Assembly: GCF_003337315.1 (NCBI RefSeq)
Contig: NZ_QPJV01000003.1
Coordinates: 186,001 to 250,000, forward strand
Length of the DNA stretch: 64,000 nucleotides
Direction of reading: 5' to 3'
Source of the DNA: Vagococcus fluvialis
Lineage (GTDB): Bacteria > Bacillota > Bacilli > Lactobacillales > Vagococcaceae
Below the pieces are notes generated by a model. That model saw nothing but the letters and a program-made list of their open reading frames with translations, did no database searches and was not told the DNA's origin. This document shows, piece after piece, positions 55,970-64,000 of this stretch (its first letter is position 1; every line of letters starts with the position of its first letter). A program made the position numbers and the translations under genes.

Positions 55970-56527
55970 TTAATACTCCTTATTTTCAACATTTAAAGTT
56001 TTGCAAATGGTATCTACAATAACATCTACATCAGCTAAAGCACCTTTACCATAATCCCCACAAGCAAGTAAGCTTGTTTTAGGTTCAATTAATTGATAAC
56101 CATAGCTATCTAATTTCTCTAAATTAGCAACCATTGCAGGGTTTTGGTACATGTAAGTGTTCATAGCGGGTGCAATTAGTTTTGGGATATCATGAACAGC
56201 AAGGGCAGTTGTTGATAACATGTCATCAGCAATGCCATTTGCTATTTTCCCAATTATATTAGCAGAAGCAGGAGCCACAATAAACAAATCAGCTCGCTTA
56301 ACTAAATCAATGTGATTGATTTCCATTGGATTTTGCTCAACCATTACATCAGTGTGAACACGTGATTTAGATAAAACTTGTAGTGTTAACTCAGGAATTA
56401 TTTTAGTACTATTTGTAGTCATAATAACTTCAACATTGATATTTCTTTTCTTTAGTTGGCTAATAATGTCAGCTGCTTTATAAGCAGATATACTAGCCGA
56501 AACTCCAAGTAAAACTGTTGGCATCAT
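55970..56527 (-). CDS. coaC: Phosphopantothenoylcysteine decarboxylase
   Basis: 185 residues, flavoprotein of the HFCD family. VLLGVSASISAYKAADIISQ is the N-terminal flavin site, INHIDLVKRADLFIVAPASA holds the active His, and PAMNTYMYQNPA is the substrate clamp. The Cys in SLLACGDYGKGAL is the conserved reductive Cys. It decarboxylates 4-phosphopantothenoylcysteine. In this host CoaC is separate from CoaB, as in other enterococci and streptococci. ATG overlaps the coaB stop. Confidence 0.94.
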   Translation of the reverse strand: MMPTVLLGVSASISAYKAADIISQLKKRNINVEVIMTTNSTKIIPELTLQVLSKSRVHTDVMVEQNPMEINHIDLVKRADLFIVAPASANIIGKIANGIADDMLSTTALAVHDIPKLIAPAMNTYMYQNPAMVANLEKLDSYGYQLIEPKTSLLACGDYGKGALADVDVIVDTICKTLNVENKEY

Positions 56528-57288
56528 TTTAACCTTCTTTCTTCAGTAATCATTAAGTCTACTAAACCTTGTGCGATTTCTTTTTTTGTATTAAATCGAA
56601 CCTTAACACCTGTACTTGATACAAGTAAACCTAAGTGAGCATTTTCAGTAATAGTCGTTAAATCATTAGCTAAAATATAACTTGCTTGATTTTTCTTGAT
56701 ACTTTCTTGTGCTACTGAAATAAGTTCAGCCTCAGGTACATCTACTAATAATTTAAAACCAATTAAGTTAGTCGTAGGTTGCCATTTTTTGATACTTGAA
56801 ATGACTTTAGGTGCTTTTTTCATCACTAAAATTAATTTCTCATTTTTAGAACTGATTTTCTTTTGAGCAGGCGCTGATGAGGTTTCAAGTAAACTATTTT
56901 TTATGATTGCTTCTAATTCCTCACTAGTTTCTGGTTTTAAGTCACTAATTTTATTAGCTAACTCTTTTGCTAGTAGCTCCTCGTTAGTAGCAGACCCTAA
57001 CTCATAATCACTAACAGCCATACTGTGAATAACATAATCAAAGTTAATTGTTGTTAGTAGATCTTTCATCGTTGCCTCAAGCTCTTTAACAGAGTGAATT
57101 GGGTGAAAAACTATTTTTTCTTTACTAGGTAAAACAGCTTTTGGACCGTAAACATAATGGATGCGAACATTTTCTTGTTGTAAGCAAGTAGCAATTTCTC
57201 TACCTAGTGAACCTGTTGCATGGTTAGTTAAGTGACGAACATCATCTATTTTTTCGGAGGTGCCTCCAGCAGTAATTAATATATTCAT
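56524..57288 (-). CDS. coaB: Phosphopantothenate-cysteine ligase
   Basis: 254 residues. It begins NILITAGGTSEKIDDVRHLT with SLGREIATCL, the CoaB nucleotide fold. IHSMAVSDYELGS is the active-site segment near residue 86, and the C-terminal LIGFKLLVDVPE with SYILANDLTTI completes it. It joins phosphopantothenate and cysteine, and coaC follows with an ATGA overlap. Together with panT it is a vitamin-to-CoA operon. A Lys-rich insert near residues 125-155 resembles the type of CoaB seen in streptococci. Confidence 0.93.
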   Translation of the reverse strand: MNILITAGGTSEKIDDVRHLTNHATGSLGREIATCLQQENVRIHYVYGPKAVLPSKEKIVFHPIHSVKELEATMKDLLTTINFDYVIHSMAVSDYELGSATNEELLAKELANKISDLKPETSEELEAIIKNSLLETSSAPAQKKISSKNEKLILVMKKAPKVISSIKKWQPTTNLIGFKLLVDVPEAELISVAQESIKKNQASYILANDLTTITENAHLGLLVSSTGVKVRFNTKKEIAQGLVDLMITEERRLK

Positions 57289-57314
57289 TCAAATAAACTC
57301 CTTGTTAATAGTTA

Positions 57315-57944
57315 CTAACGAATGTCTTCAATAATTTTATGACTAGGTTCACGGGCTTCATTGATAATTCTATGAACTAATGAATCTAGTGAAGTAGGAT
57401 AGACTTTGTTAGCTGTTGATTTTATTAGAGGTAAGTTAGTTCCTAATTTAATTGCCATGCCTTGAGCATAACGTAGTGGGTATTTTTTAGAGACAACTAA
57501 ACCACTTCTAATAATAATGATTGGATTTCTTTTTGCTAAAAGTTCTTTTTCGGCTTCTTTTTTAGCTTCAACGTAGCCACAAGGACCACCCTTTGCTGAC
57601 ATAAAAATATAAGGCATATTTTTTATATGAGCTTCTGAGCTGATTAAATGATTGGCTCTAACAATCATTTTTTCATAAGTTAAGCCCTTTCTTTTATTCT
57701 CAAAAAGAATCCCTATAAGATTAACACAGACAACCGAGGAATCAAGGAGTTTTTTCCAAGAATCATCTCTAAAGACATCCATTTTTAGCCAAGTCATTTG
57801 ATGATGACTCATCCAAGGTTGTTTGTCTTTTGGTTCCCCGTGTTTAGAAATACTAATAACAGTCATATTTTGTTTAATTGCTTCTTTGCAAAGGGCTCTT
57901 CCAACAAATCCGCTGCCACCAAAAACTACTAAAGTTTGTGTCAT
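57315..57944 (-). CDS. NAD(P)-binding oxidoreductase (atypical SDR, NDUFA9-like)
   Basis: 209 residues. The dinucleotide loop VFGGSGFVGRALCKEAI is at the N-terminus. VCVNLIGILFENKRKGLTYE and PYIFMSAKGGPCGYVEAKKE resemble the atypical SDR/NmrA group, where the usual YxxxK is weak (YVEAKKEAE). The substrate is unknown. Start follows AAGGAG. Same strand as coaB, 27 bases upstream. Confidence 0.85.
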   Translation of the reverse strand: MTQTLVVFGGSGFVGRALCKEAIKQNMTVISISKHGEPKDKQPWMSHHQMTWLKMDVFRDDSWKKLLDSSVVCVNLIGILFENKRKGLTYEKMIVRANHLISSEAHIKNMPYIFMSAKGGPCGYVEAKKEAEKELLAKRNPIIIIRSGLVVSKKYPLRYAQGMAIKLGTNLPLIKSTANKVYPTSLDSLVHRIINEAREPSHKIIEDIR

Positions 57945-58104
57945 TTTGATAAGCTCCTTCTTTTTTTAGATCTTAGGTTTATTTTAACATAAATTCAAAA
58001 ACTCACGTGTGAAAATCACTTTACTACTCATGAAGATAACTTTTATTTCGACTCAAAAATTGATAGAATATAGCAAGTAGCTATTTAGAAAAGAGGAAAT
58101 ATAA

Positions 58105-58905
58105 ATGAGATTATTATTTTGTGGAGATGTGGTAGGTTCTTTAGGTAGAGAGACGATTACAACTTACTTACCTAAACTTAAAAAGAAGTACCGCCCCCAA
58201 GTAACAATTGTTAACGGTGAGAACTCGGCAGCAGGTCGTGGAATTACTGAGAAAATATATAAAAAATTATTACAAGACGGAGCAGATGTAGTGACTTTAG
58301 GAAATCACGCTTGGGATAACCATCAGATTTTTGAATTTATAGACGATGCTAAAAAAATGGTTAGACCAGCAAACTTCCCTGAAAGTACAACACCAGGAGT
58401 TGGTCTTGTTTATGTCAAAGTTAATCAAGAAGAGTTAGCAGTTATTAATCTTCAAGCAAGAAGTTTTATGACAGCAATTGATGATCCCTTTGAAGTGATT
58501 GATAAATTATTAGCAGAAGTTAAAACAAGAACTAAACATATTTTTGTTGATTTTCACGGTGAAACAACGAGTGAAAAATTAGCTATGGCTTGGTATTTAG
58601 ATGGCCGAGTGTCAGCAATTGTTGGTACCCACACTCACGTTCAAACAAATGATGCCCGTATTTTACCTCAAGGAACAGGTTATTTAACAGATGTTGGCAT
58701 GACTGGACCTTATAACGGTATTTTAGGCATGCAGAGAAAAGCGGTTATTGAAAAATTTAGAACCGCTTTACCTCATCGTTTTGAAGTAGTTGAAGAAGGC
58801 GATACTGTCCTTTCTTATTGTGTCATTGATATCAATGATACAACAGGAAAAACAACAAAAATTGAAGCTAATATGATTAACCCTGACCGTCCCTTTAAAG
58901 ATTAG
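58105..58905 (+). CDS. ymdB: YmdB family metallophosphoesterase
   Basis: 266 residues. Metal ligands in RLLFCGDVVGSLGRETI, NGENSAAGRGIT, TLGNHAWDN, VDFHGETTSEK and VGTHTHVQTNDARIL, the TIGR00282 family pattern. YmdB of Bacillus has 2',3'-cyclic nucleotide phosphodiesterase activity and controls biofilm and motility choices. Here, as in Bacillus, it precedes ricA and mutSL. AAGAGGAAA site upstream. Confidence 0.95.
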   Translation: MRLLFCGDVVGSLGRETITTYLPKLKKKYRPQVTIVNGENSAAGRGITEKIYKKLLQDGADVVTLGNHAWDNHQIFEFIDDAKKMVRPANFPESTTPGVGLVYVKVNQEELAVINLQARSFMTAIDDPFEVIDKLLAEVKTRTKHIFVDFHGETTSEKLAMAWYLDGRVSAIVGTHTHVQTNDARILPQGTGYLTDVGMTGPYNGILGMQRKAVIEKFRTALPHRFEVVEEGDTVLSYCVIDINDTTGKTTKIEANMINPDRPFKD

Positions 58906-58918
58906 TGGAGGAAGATAA

Positions 58919-59299
58919 ATGGAGCAGCGAGATTTTCAATACGAAGACCAGATTAAAAAACTTTTAGATGAATTAGTCACGAAAATTGGCGAAGTTGAAG
59001 CCATTGAGGACTATAAAAAAATTGCACAAAAAGTAGATAAACATCAAGGGTTAAAAGATTTAGCAGAAGAAATTAAACGTCATCAAAAAGATGCTGTTCA
59101 ATTTGCTCATTACGAAAAGTTTGAAGCTGAAAAAGAAGCTATCAGGTTAGCAAATGAGAAGCAACAAGCTTTTGATGAACATCCTTTAGTAGTTGAATAC
59201 AGAGAGAAATTAATCGAAGCCAATGATTTATTACAACACGTCACAAGTTTATTAGAACAACAAGTCAATGAAGGATTAGAAAAAGGACTAGAAAAGTAA
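58919..59299 (+). CDS. ricA: RicA/YmcA (YlbF family regulator)
   Basis: 126-residue helical protein: IKKLLDELVTKIGEVEAIED, DKHQGLKDLAEEIKRHQKDA and HPLVVEYREKLIEANDLLQH are typical of YmcA. In Bacillus RicA joins RicF and RicT in the Y-complex that guides RNase Y mRNA processing. The protein here has no cysteine, so it cannot hold the Fe-S cluster ligands reported for the Bacillus complex. 13 bases after ymdB and 18 before mutS. Confidence 0.88.
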   Translation: MEQRDFQYEDQIKKLLDELVTKIGEVEAIEDYKKIAQKVDKHQGLKDLAEEIKRHQKDAVQFAHYEKFEAEKEAIRLANEKQQAFDEHPLVVEYREKLIEANDLLQHVTSLLEQQVNEGLEKGLEK

Positions 59300-59317
59300 G
59301 AAAAGAGGAGTGATAAA

Positions 59318-61906
59318 ATGCCTCAAAAAACAAAACACACCCCAATGATGGAGCAATATTTCAGTATTAAAAAAGATTATCCAGATGCTTTTTTATTTTA
59401 TCGTCTAGGGGACTTTTATGAGATGTTTTATGAAGATGCTATTGAAGTATCTCAATTATTAGAATTAACATTAACAGCTAGAAATAAAAATGCAGATGAC
59501 CCAATTCCAATGTGTGGAATTCCCCATCATGCAGCTCAGGGTTACATTGATACCTTAATTGATAAAGGATATAAAGTAGCCGTTTGTGAGCAAGTTGAAG
59601 ACCCGAGAACGACAAAAGGTATGGTGAAACGTGAAGTTGTCCAATTAGTCACACCGGGAACTCGCCTTGCCAATAGTGAAGGAGCTTCAAGAGAAAATAA
59701 CTACTTAACTGGAATTATCTATTTAGAAGATAAAAAGCAATACAGTTTTTCTTATGCTGATTTAAGCACAGGTGAAATTAAAGTAGCGATTTTAAGAAGT
59801 ATTGATAGTGTGATTAATGAATGTGAAAGCTTAGGCACAAAAGAAATTGTTTTTGGTTCAGAGATTAATCAAGAATTAATCAATAGGTTAGAGCATCACA
59901 ACATTTTGATTTCTCGTCATATTAAAGAACTTTCTGAATTAAGCGTAAGTAATGAGTTAACAGAAGAACTAGAGTCTAGTGATTTAATTAAAGGTGCTAA
60001 TGTTCTAATTTCTTATTTAAACATTACCCAAAAAAGAAGTTTAGATCATTTACAAAAAGCGATGAGTTATCAACCAGAACATTTTTTAAAAATGGATTAC
60101 TATTCTAAATACAATTTAGAAATTGCTCAATCAATTCGTACGAAAGACAGAAAAGGAACTCTTTTGTGGTTACTTGATGAAACCAATACGGCTATGGGAG
60201 CAAGGTTATTAAAACAGTGGTTAGACAGACCCTTAGTCGAAAAGGAAATTATTGAAGAACGCCAAGATAGAGTAGAAAGTTTACTAAATGCTTTCTTTGA
60301 GCGTATGGATTTAAAAGAGCGTTTGAAAAAAGTCTATGATCTTGAAAGATTAGCTGGGCGAGTTGCTTTTGGTTCAGTTAATGGACGTGATTTAATTCAA
60401 TTAAAAACATCTCTTAACCAAGTACCAGGAATACGAGAAGTGATTGAAGGGATTAATCAAGGTCAGTGGGATACGCTACTAGAAGATTTAGTACCAGCAT
60501 ACTCTTTAGTTGGTTTAATTGAAGAAGCAATTAATGAAGAAGCTCCTTTATCAATTACAGAAGGTAATGTGATTAAAGATGGCTATAATGAGCAATTAGA
60601 TAAATACCGTGATGCGATGAAAAATGGTAAGCAATGGATTGCTGAATTAGAATCTAAAGAACGTGAAGCAACAGGCATTAAAACGTTGAAAATTAAATTT
60701 AATCGTGTGTTTGGCTACTTTATTGAAATTACAAAAAGTAATATTGCTGCCCTTCCAGAAGGTCGTTATGAACGTAAGCAAACATTGGCCAATGCAGAGC
60801 GCTATATTACGCCAGAATTAAAAGAAATTGAAACCTTGATTTTAGAATCAGAAGAAAAATCTCAAGATTTAGAATATCAATTGTTTTTAGAAATTCGCGA
60901 GGAAGTAAAAAAAGAAATCGACTTTTTACAAAAGTTAGCTAAATCAATTGCCAGCTTAGATGTTCTTAAAAGTTTCGCTGACATTAGTGAGTCTTATCAT
61001 TACGTTAGACCAGAACTTGTTAATGATAAAGAAAATCTAGAGTTAATTGAAGGACGTCACCCAGTTGTTGAAAAAGTATTAGGCTCTCAAGAATATGTGC
61101 CAAACTCAGTTATCATGGATCAAGAAACATCTATTTTACTAATAACTGGACCTAATATGTCTGGTAAGAGTACTTATATGAGGCAACTTGCTTTGACAGT
61201 AATTATGGCTCAAATTGGTTGTTTTGTTCCTTGTGAGAAAGCTGTTATGCCAATTTTCGATCAAATCTTTACACGTATTGGTGCCTCAGATGATTTGATT
61301 TCAGGTCAAAGTACTTTTATGGTTGAAATGATGGAAGCTAATCAAGCCTTAACTTATGCCACATCAAAAAGTTTAATTTTATTTGACGAAATTGGTCGTG
61401 GTACAGCAACTTATGATGGGATGGCTTTAGCTCAAGGAATTATTGAGTATATTCATGAGAAAGTAAAAGCTAAAACATTATTCTCAACTCACTATCATGA
61501 AATCACAGTGTTAGAAGAAGTTTTATCAGGTCTAAAAAATATTCATGTCGGTGCTGTTGAAGAGGACGGTGAATTAGTTTTCCTTCATAAAATGATGGAA
61601 GGCTCAGCTGATAAGAGTTACGGAATTCATGTCGCTAAATTAGCTGGTTTACCAGATGAATTATTAGATAGATCCTCAGATATATTAGCTCATCTAGAGT
61701 CAGAAACACCAGAAATGACCTTACAAACAACTGATTCAGTACCTAAAGTAGAGGTTGTTGAAGCTGTAGTTGAGGAAACTGAGCAACTGTCTTTATTCGC
61801 ACAAGAAGATAATCCAGTTCTTAAAGAATTAAAAGAATTGAATTTATTAGAGATGACACCTATGGCAGCATTAAATTGCTTATTCCAATTACAAAAAAAA
61901 CTCTGA
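59318..61906 (+). CDS. mutS: DNA mismatch repair protein MutS
   Basis: 862 residues, full length. The mismatch-binding Phe/Glu motif is [15 protein letters not shown] at about residues 27-41. The ATPase has Walker [14 protein letters not shown] near 612, [18 protein letters not shown] for Walker B and STHYHEIT. The C-terminal end [15 protein letters not shown] is a beta-clamp-type tail. It recognises mispairs and recruits MutL, encoded 17 bases downstream. Confidence 0.98.
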   Translation: MPQKTKHTPMMEQYFSIKKDYPDAFLFYRLGDFYEMFYEDAIEVSQLLELTLTARNKNADDPIPMCGIPHHAAQGYIDTLIDKGYKVAVCEQVEDPRTTKGMVKREVVQLVTPGTRLANSEGASRENNYLTGIIYLEDKKQYSFSYADLSTGEIKVAILRSIDSVINECESLGTKEIVFGSEINQELINRLEHHNILISRHIKELSELSVSNELTEELESSDLIKGANVLISYLNITQKRSLDHLQKAMSYQPEHFLKMDYYSKYNLEIAQSIRTKDRKGTLLWLLDETNTAMGARLLKQWLDRPLVEKEIIEERQDRVESLLNAFFERMDLKERLKKVYDLERLAGRVAFGSVNGRDLIQLKTSLNQVPGIREVIEGINQGQWDTLLEDLVPAYSLVGLIEEAINEEAPLSITEGNVIKDGYNEQLDKYRDAMKNGKQWIAELESKEREATGIKTLKIKFNRVFGYFIEITKSNIAALPEGRYERKQTLANAERYITPELKEIETLILESEEKSQDLEYQLFLEIREEVKKEIDFLQKLAKSIASLDVLKSFADISESYHYVRPELVNDKENLELIEGRHPVVEKVLGSQEYVPNSVIMDQETSILLITGPNMSGKSTYMRQLALTVIMAQIGCFVPCEKAVMPIFDQIFTRIGASDDLISGQSTFMVEMMEANQALTYATSKSLILFDEIGRGTATYDGMALAQGIIEYIHEKVKAKTLFSTHYHEITVLEEVLSGLKNIHVGAVEEDGELVFLHKMMEGSADKSYGIHVAKLAGLPDELLDRSSDILAHLESETPEMTLQTTDSVPKVEVVEAVVEETEQLSLFAQEDNPVLKELKELNLLEMTPMAALNCLFQLQKKL

Positions 61907-61923
61907 GAAGGAGGAAGATGTAA

Positions 61924-63825
61924 ATGGGGAAAATAGAAGAATTATCATTAACACTAGCCAACCAAATTGCAGCAGGAGAAGTAGTAGAAAGACCTGCTTC
62001 AGTTGTGAAAGAGTTAGTAGAAAATGCTATTGATGCAGGAAGCACACGGATTGAAATCAACCTAGAAGAATCTGGTTTGAAAAAAATTCAAGTCATTGAT
62101 AATGGTGAAGGAATTGCACCAGAAGACGTGCTAAATGCTTTTAAACGTCATGCGACTAGTAAAATTCATAGCCGTGATGATTTGTTTAGAATTAGAACTT
62201 TAGGGTTTAGAGGTGAGGCTTTACCAAGTATTGCCTCAGTTTCTGAAATCACCTTAGAAACATCTACTGGAAATGGAGAAGGTAGTTATCTTTTCTTATC
62301 TGGTGGGCATGTGAAAGAAAACAAATCTCATAGTTTACGAAAAGGAACGAGTATTACTGTTGAAAATTTATTTTTCAATACACCTGCTCGTTTGAAGTAT
62401 GTTAAAACATTACAAACTGAGCTAGCTAATGTTGGAGATATTGTTAATAGACTTGCTATGAGTCATCCTGATATTGCTTTTAGATTAACTCACGACGGCA
62501 ATCAAATGTTAACAACAACAGGTAGCGGTGATTTAAAACAAACTATTGCAGGAATTTACGGCGTTGCTAATGCTAAAAAAATGTTAGCTGTTACAAGAGA
62601 AGATTTAGACTTTAAATTAAGCGGGTTTATTTCTCTACCAGAAGTCACACGAGCAAGTCGCAACTATATGTCTTTAATTATTAATGGTCGCTTTATTAAA
62701 AACTTTATTTTAAATAAAGCGATTATTGAAGGTTATGGCTCTAAATTAATGGTGGGACGTTTTCCACTTGTAGTGTTACAAATTGAGATGGACCCTTTAT
62801 TAGTTGATGTGAACGTCCATCCAACTAAACAGGAAGTCAGGTTAAGTAAGGAAAAGGAATTAGTTGTTTTAATTTCAGAAGCCATCAAAGAAACCTTAAG
62901 TGACCGTAACTTAATACCTAATGTGGGAGATAGTGCAACGTTCCATAAAAAGATAGTTAATGAAGAAAAAGTAGAACAACTTGGTTTTAACTTCGGTACT
63001 AGAAAAGAAATCTCTACTGAATACCATCCAAAAGTTAAAGAAAGTAATTTGATTTATGATAAACAAACAGGTGATTTCTTTGTTAAAAAAGAAGAACCAA
63101 CAAGTTTTACAATTGAAAGAGAAATAGCTCAAAAGCCAGAAACTTATAATGAAGTGATACCAGAGGAAACACCAAGGGTTGAAGTTTTAGAAGAGGTTCA
63201 TGAAAATCTAGAAGAAGAGTCCAAACAAGATTTTCATTTTCCTGATTTAGATTACTTTGGTCAAATGCATGGAACATATCTATTTGCTCAAAATCAAGAT
63301 GGTTTATTTATTATTGACCAACATGCAGCCCAAGAAAGAATCAAGTACGAATACTTTAGAAAAAAAATTGGTGAAGTTTCTAATGATTTACAAGAATTAT
63401 TAGTTCCAATTGTTTTAGAGTTTTCAAGAGATGATATGCTTCGAATTACTGAAAATAAAGAGGTTCTTGAAGAAGTAGGTATTTACTTAGAGGAGTTTGG
63501 GCATACAAGTTTAATTGTTCGAGCTCACCCAACATGGTACATTCCAGGACAAGAAGAAAGTATTATTCGAGAGATGATTGATATTTTCTTAGAAACAGGG
63601 AAAGCTAATGTGGCTAAATTTAGAGAAGATACAGCGATTATGATGAGTTGTAAAAGGTCGATAAAAGCTAATCACTACCTAGATGAGCGCCAGGCAAGAG
63701 CTCTTTTAGAAGATTTGAAACATTGCGAAAATCCATTTAACTGTCCTCATGGTCGTCCAGTTTTAATTCGTTTTACGAATAATGACATGGAAAAAATGTT
63801 TAAACGAATTCAAGATCCGCATTAA
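61924..63825 (+). CDS. mutL: DNA mismatch repair protein MutL
   Basis: 633 residues. GHKL ATPase at the N-terminus: [35 protein letters not shown] and [13 protein letters not shown]. The C-terminal dimerisation domain has the endonuclease motif [13 protein letters not shown] in the D-x-H-A-x(2)-E-R pattern and [11 protein letters not shown]. It is thus the nicking-type MutL of bacteria lacking MutH. GAGAAGGAGG site upstream; same operon as mutS. Confidence 0.98.
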   Translation: MGKIEELSLTLANQIAAGEVVERPASVVKELVENAIDAGSTRIEINLEESGLKKIQVIDNGEGIAPEDVLNAFKRHATSKIHSRDDLFRIRTLGFRGEALPSIASVSEITLETSTGNGEGSYLFLSGGHVKENKSHSLRKGTSITVENLFFNTPARLKYVKTLQTELANVGDIVNRLAMSHPDIAFRLTHDGNQMLTTTGSGDLKQTIAGIYGVANAKKMLAVTREDLDFKLSGFISLPEVTRASRNYMSLIINGRFIKNFILNKAIIEGYGSKLMVGRFPLVVLQIEMDPLLVDVNVHPTKQEVRLSKEKELVVLISEAIKETLSDRNLIPNVGDSATFHKKIVNEEKVEQLGFNFGTRKEISTEYHPKVKESNLIYDKQTGDFFVKKEEPTSFTIEREIAQKPETYNEVIPEETPRVEVLEEVHENLEEESKQDFHFPDLDYFGQMHGTYLFAQNQDGLFIIDQHAAQERIKYEYFRKKIGEVSNDLQELLVPIVLEFSRDDMLRITENKEVLEEVGIYLEEFGHTSLIVRAHPTWYIPGQEESIIREMIDIFLETGKANVAKFREDTAIMMSCKRSIKANHYLDERQARALLEDLKHCENPFNCPHGRPVLIRFTNNDMEKMFKRIQDPH

Positions 63826-63839
63826 GAAGGAGATTTAAT

Positions 63840-64000
63840 ATGGGAGTTATACTAGCTTCAAGTTCGCCTAGACGAAAAGAATTATTGAAAAAAATTATTC
63901 CTTCTTTTAGTATTATTCCTGCTGACATTGATGAAAGTGTTAAGGAACGAGAAACACCAAGAGCTTATGTAGCAAGAATGGCAGAAGAAAAAACCTTAAC
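63840..64000 (+). CDS. maf: Maf family nucleotide pyrophosphatase (partial)
   Basis: The first 53 residues run off the end of the window: MGVILASSSPRRKELLKKI and SIIPADIDESV, then ETPRAYVARMAEEKTL. SSSPRRKELL is the diagnostic Maf motif. Maf proteins hydrolyse non-canonical or excess nucleotides to block their incorporation. AGAAGGAG lies before the ATG; 14 bases after mutL. Confidence 0.93.
   Translation, partial: MGVILASSSPRRKELLKKIIPSFSIIPADIDESVKERETPRAYVARMAEEKTL

Overview
The window reads as chromosome from a low-GC Firmicute of the Lactobacillales, most likely the Enterococcaceae. A Vagococcus-like genome fits the AT-rich codon use and the gene set: fused GshAB, an AmaP/Gls24 envelope-stress operon, MgsA, RicA-MutS-MutL order, PanT with CoaB/CoaC, and several ECF vitamin S-components. 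The genus is inferred, not proven. There are no rRNA or tRNA genes, CRISPR arrays, insertion sequences or prophage genes.

Layout. 0.2-2.5 kb: glutathione synthesis (gshAB). 2.5-3.7 kb: a decayed patch with two gene remnants. 3.7-5.5 kb: envelope-stress operon amaP-DUF2273-gls24-glsB-csbD (minus). 5.8-7.8 kb: an unknown protein, a serine hydrolase and YueI. 7.9-11.6 kb: Fur-box-led siderophore ABC operon, then a flavin-bearing lipoprotein reductase (11.8-13.5 kb). 14.1-22.4 kb: a cell-wall amino-sugar salvage locus. In it a lone ChbC/CelB-type PTS IIC and a small membrane protein diverge from GH1 - murQ - BadF-family kinase - mupG - anmK - rpiR. 22.4-28.4 kb: photolyase, treR, treP and treA. 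28.6-33.3 kb: HD hydrolase, two GNATs, an AraC regulator and mntH behind an MntR-like box. 33.4-37.7 kb: metG, tatD, rnmV, rsmA. 37.8-43.4 kb: NiaX-like S-component, msmK, mgsA, a THF riboswitch with folT, a MerR/SDR pair, a HAD phosphatase and a LURP-one-like protein. 43.4-51.7 kb: a DUF1307 remnant, a heterodimeric ABC exporter, a deoxyribosyltransferase, a secreted coiled-coil/3D-domain protein, a YibE/YibF pair and a TetR regulator. 51.8-57.9 kb: menA, a TPP riboswitch with thiT, an XRE membrane regulator, an HXXEE protein, a small ORF, panT, coaC, coaB and an NAD(P)-binding protein. 58.1 kb to the end: ymdB, ricA, mutS, mutL and the start of maf.

How the genes work together. The salvage locus can, on family knowledge, turn MurNAc-6P-GlcNAc, MurNAc-6P, anhydroMurNAc and GlcNAc into GlcNAc-6P. 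It has no murP, so the divergent IIC is the natural transporter candidate. Two copies of a TTGAAAT-N3-ATTTCAA operator lie in the shared promoter region, one of them on the -35 element. Four ECF S-components (niacin-like, folate, thiamin, pantothenate) occur without an energy-coupling module, as expected for group II ECF systems. Regulatory elements read from sequence include THF and TPP riboswitches, Fur and MntR-like boxes, tre operators with a cre, and a MerR-type promoter with a 19-bp spacer around a perfect palindrome.

The strongest anomalies are the YibE-like gene, which has a good ribosome-binding site but no ATG, GTG or TTG for its first ~170 codons (an ATT start is the best reading), and the salvage locus with its unusual transporter candidate.
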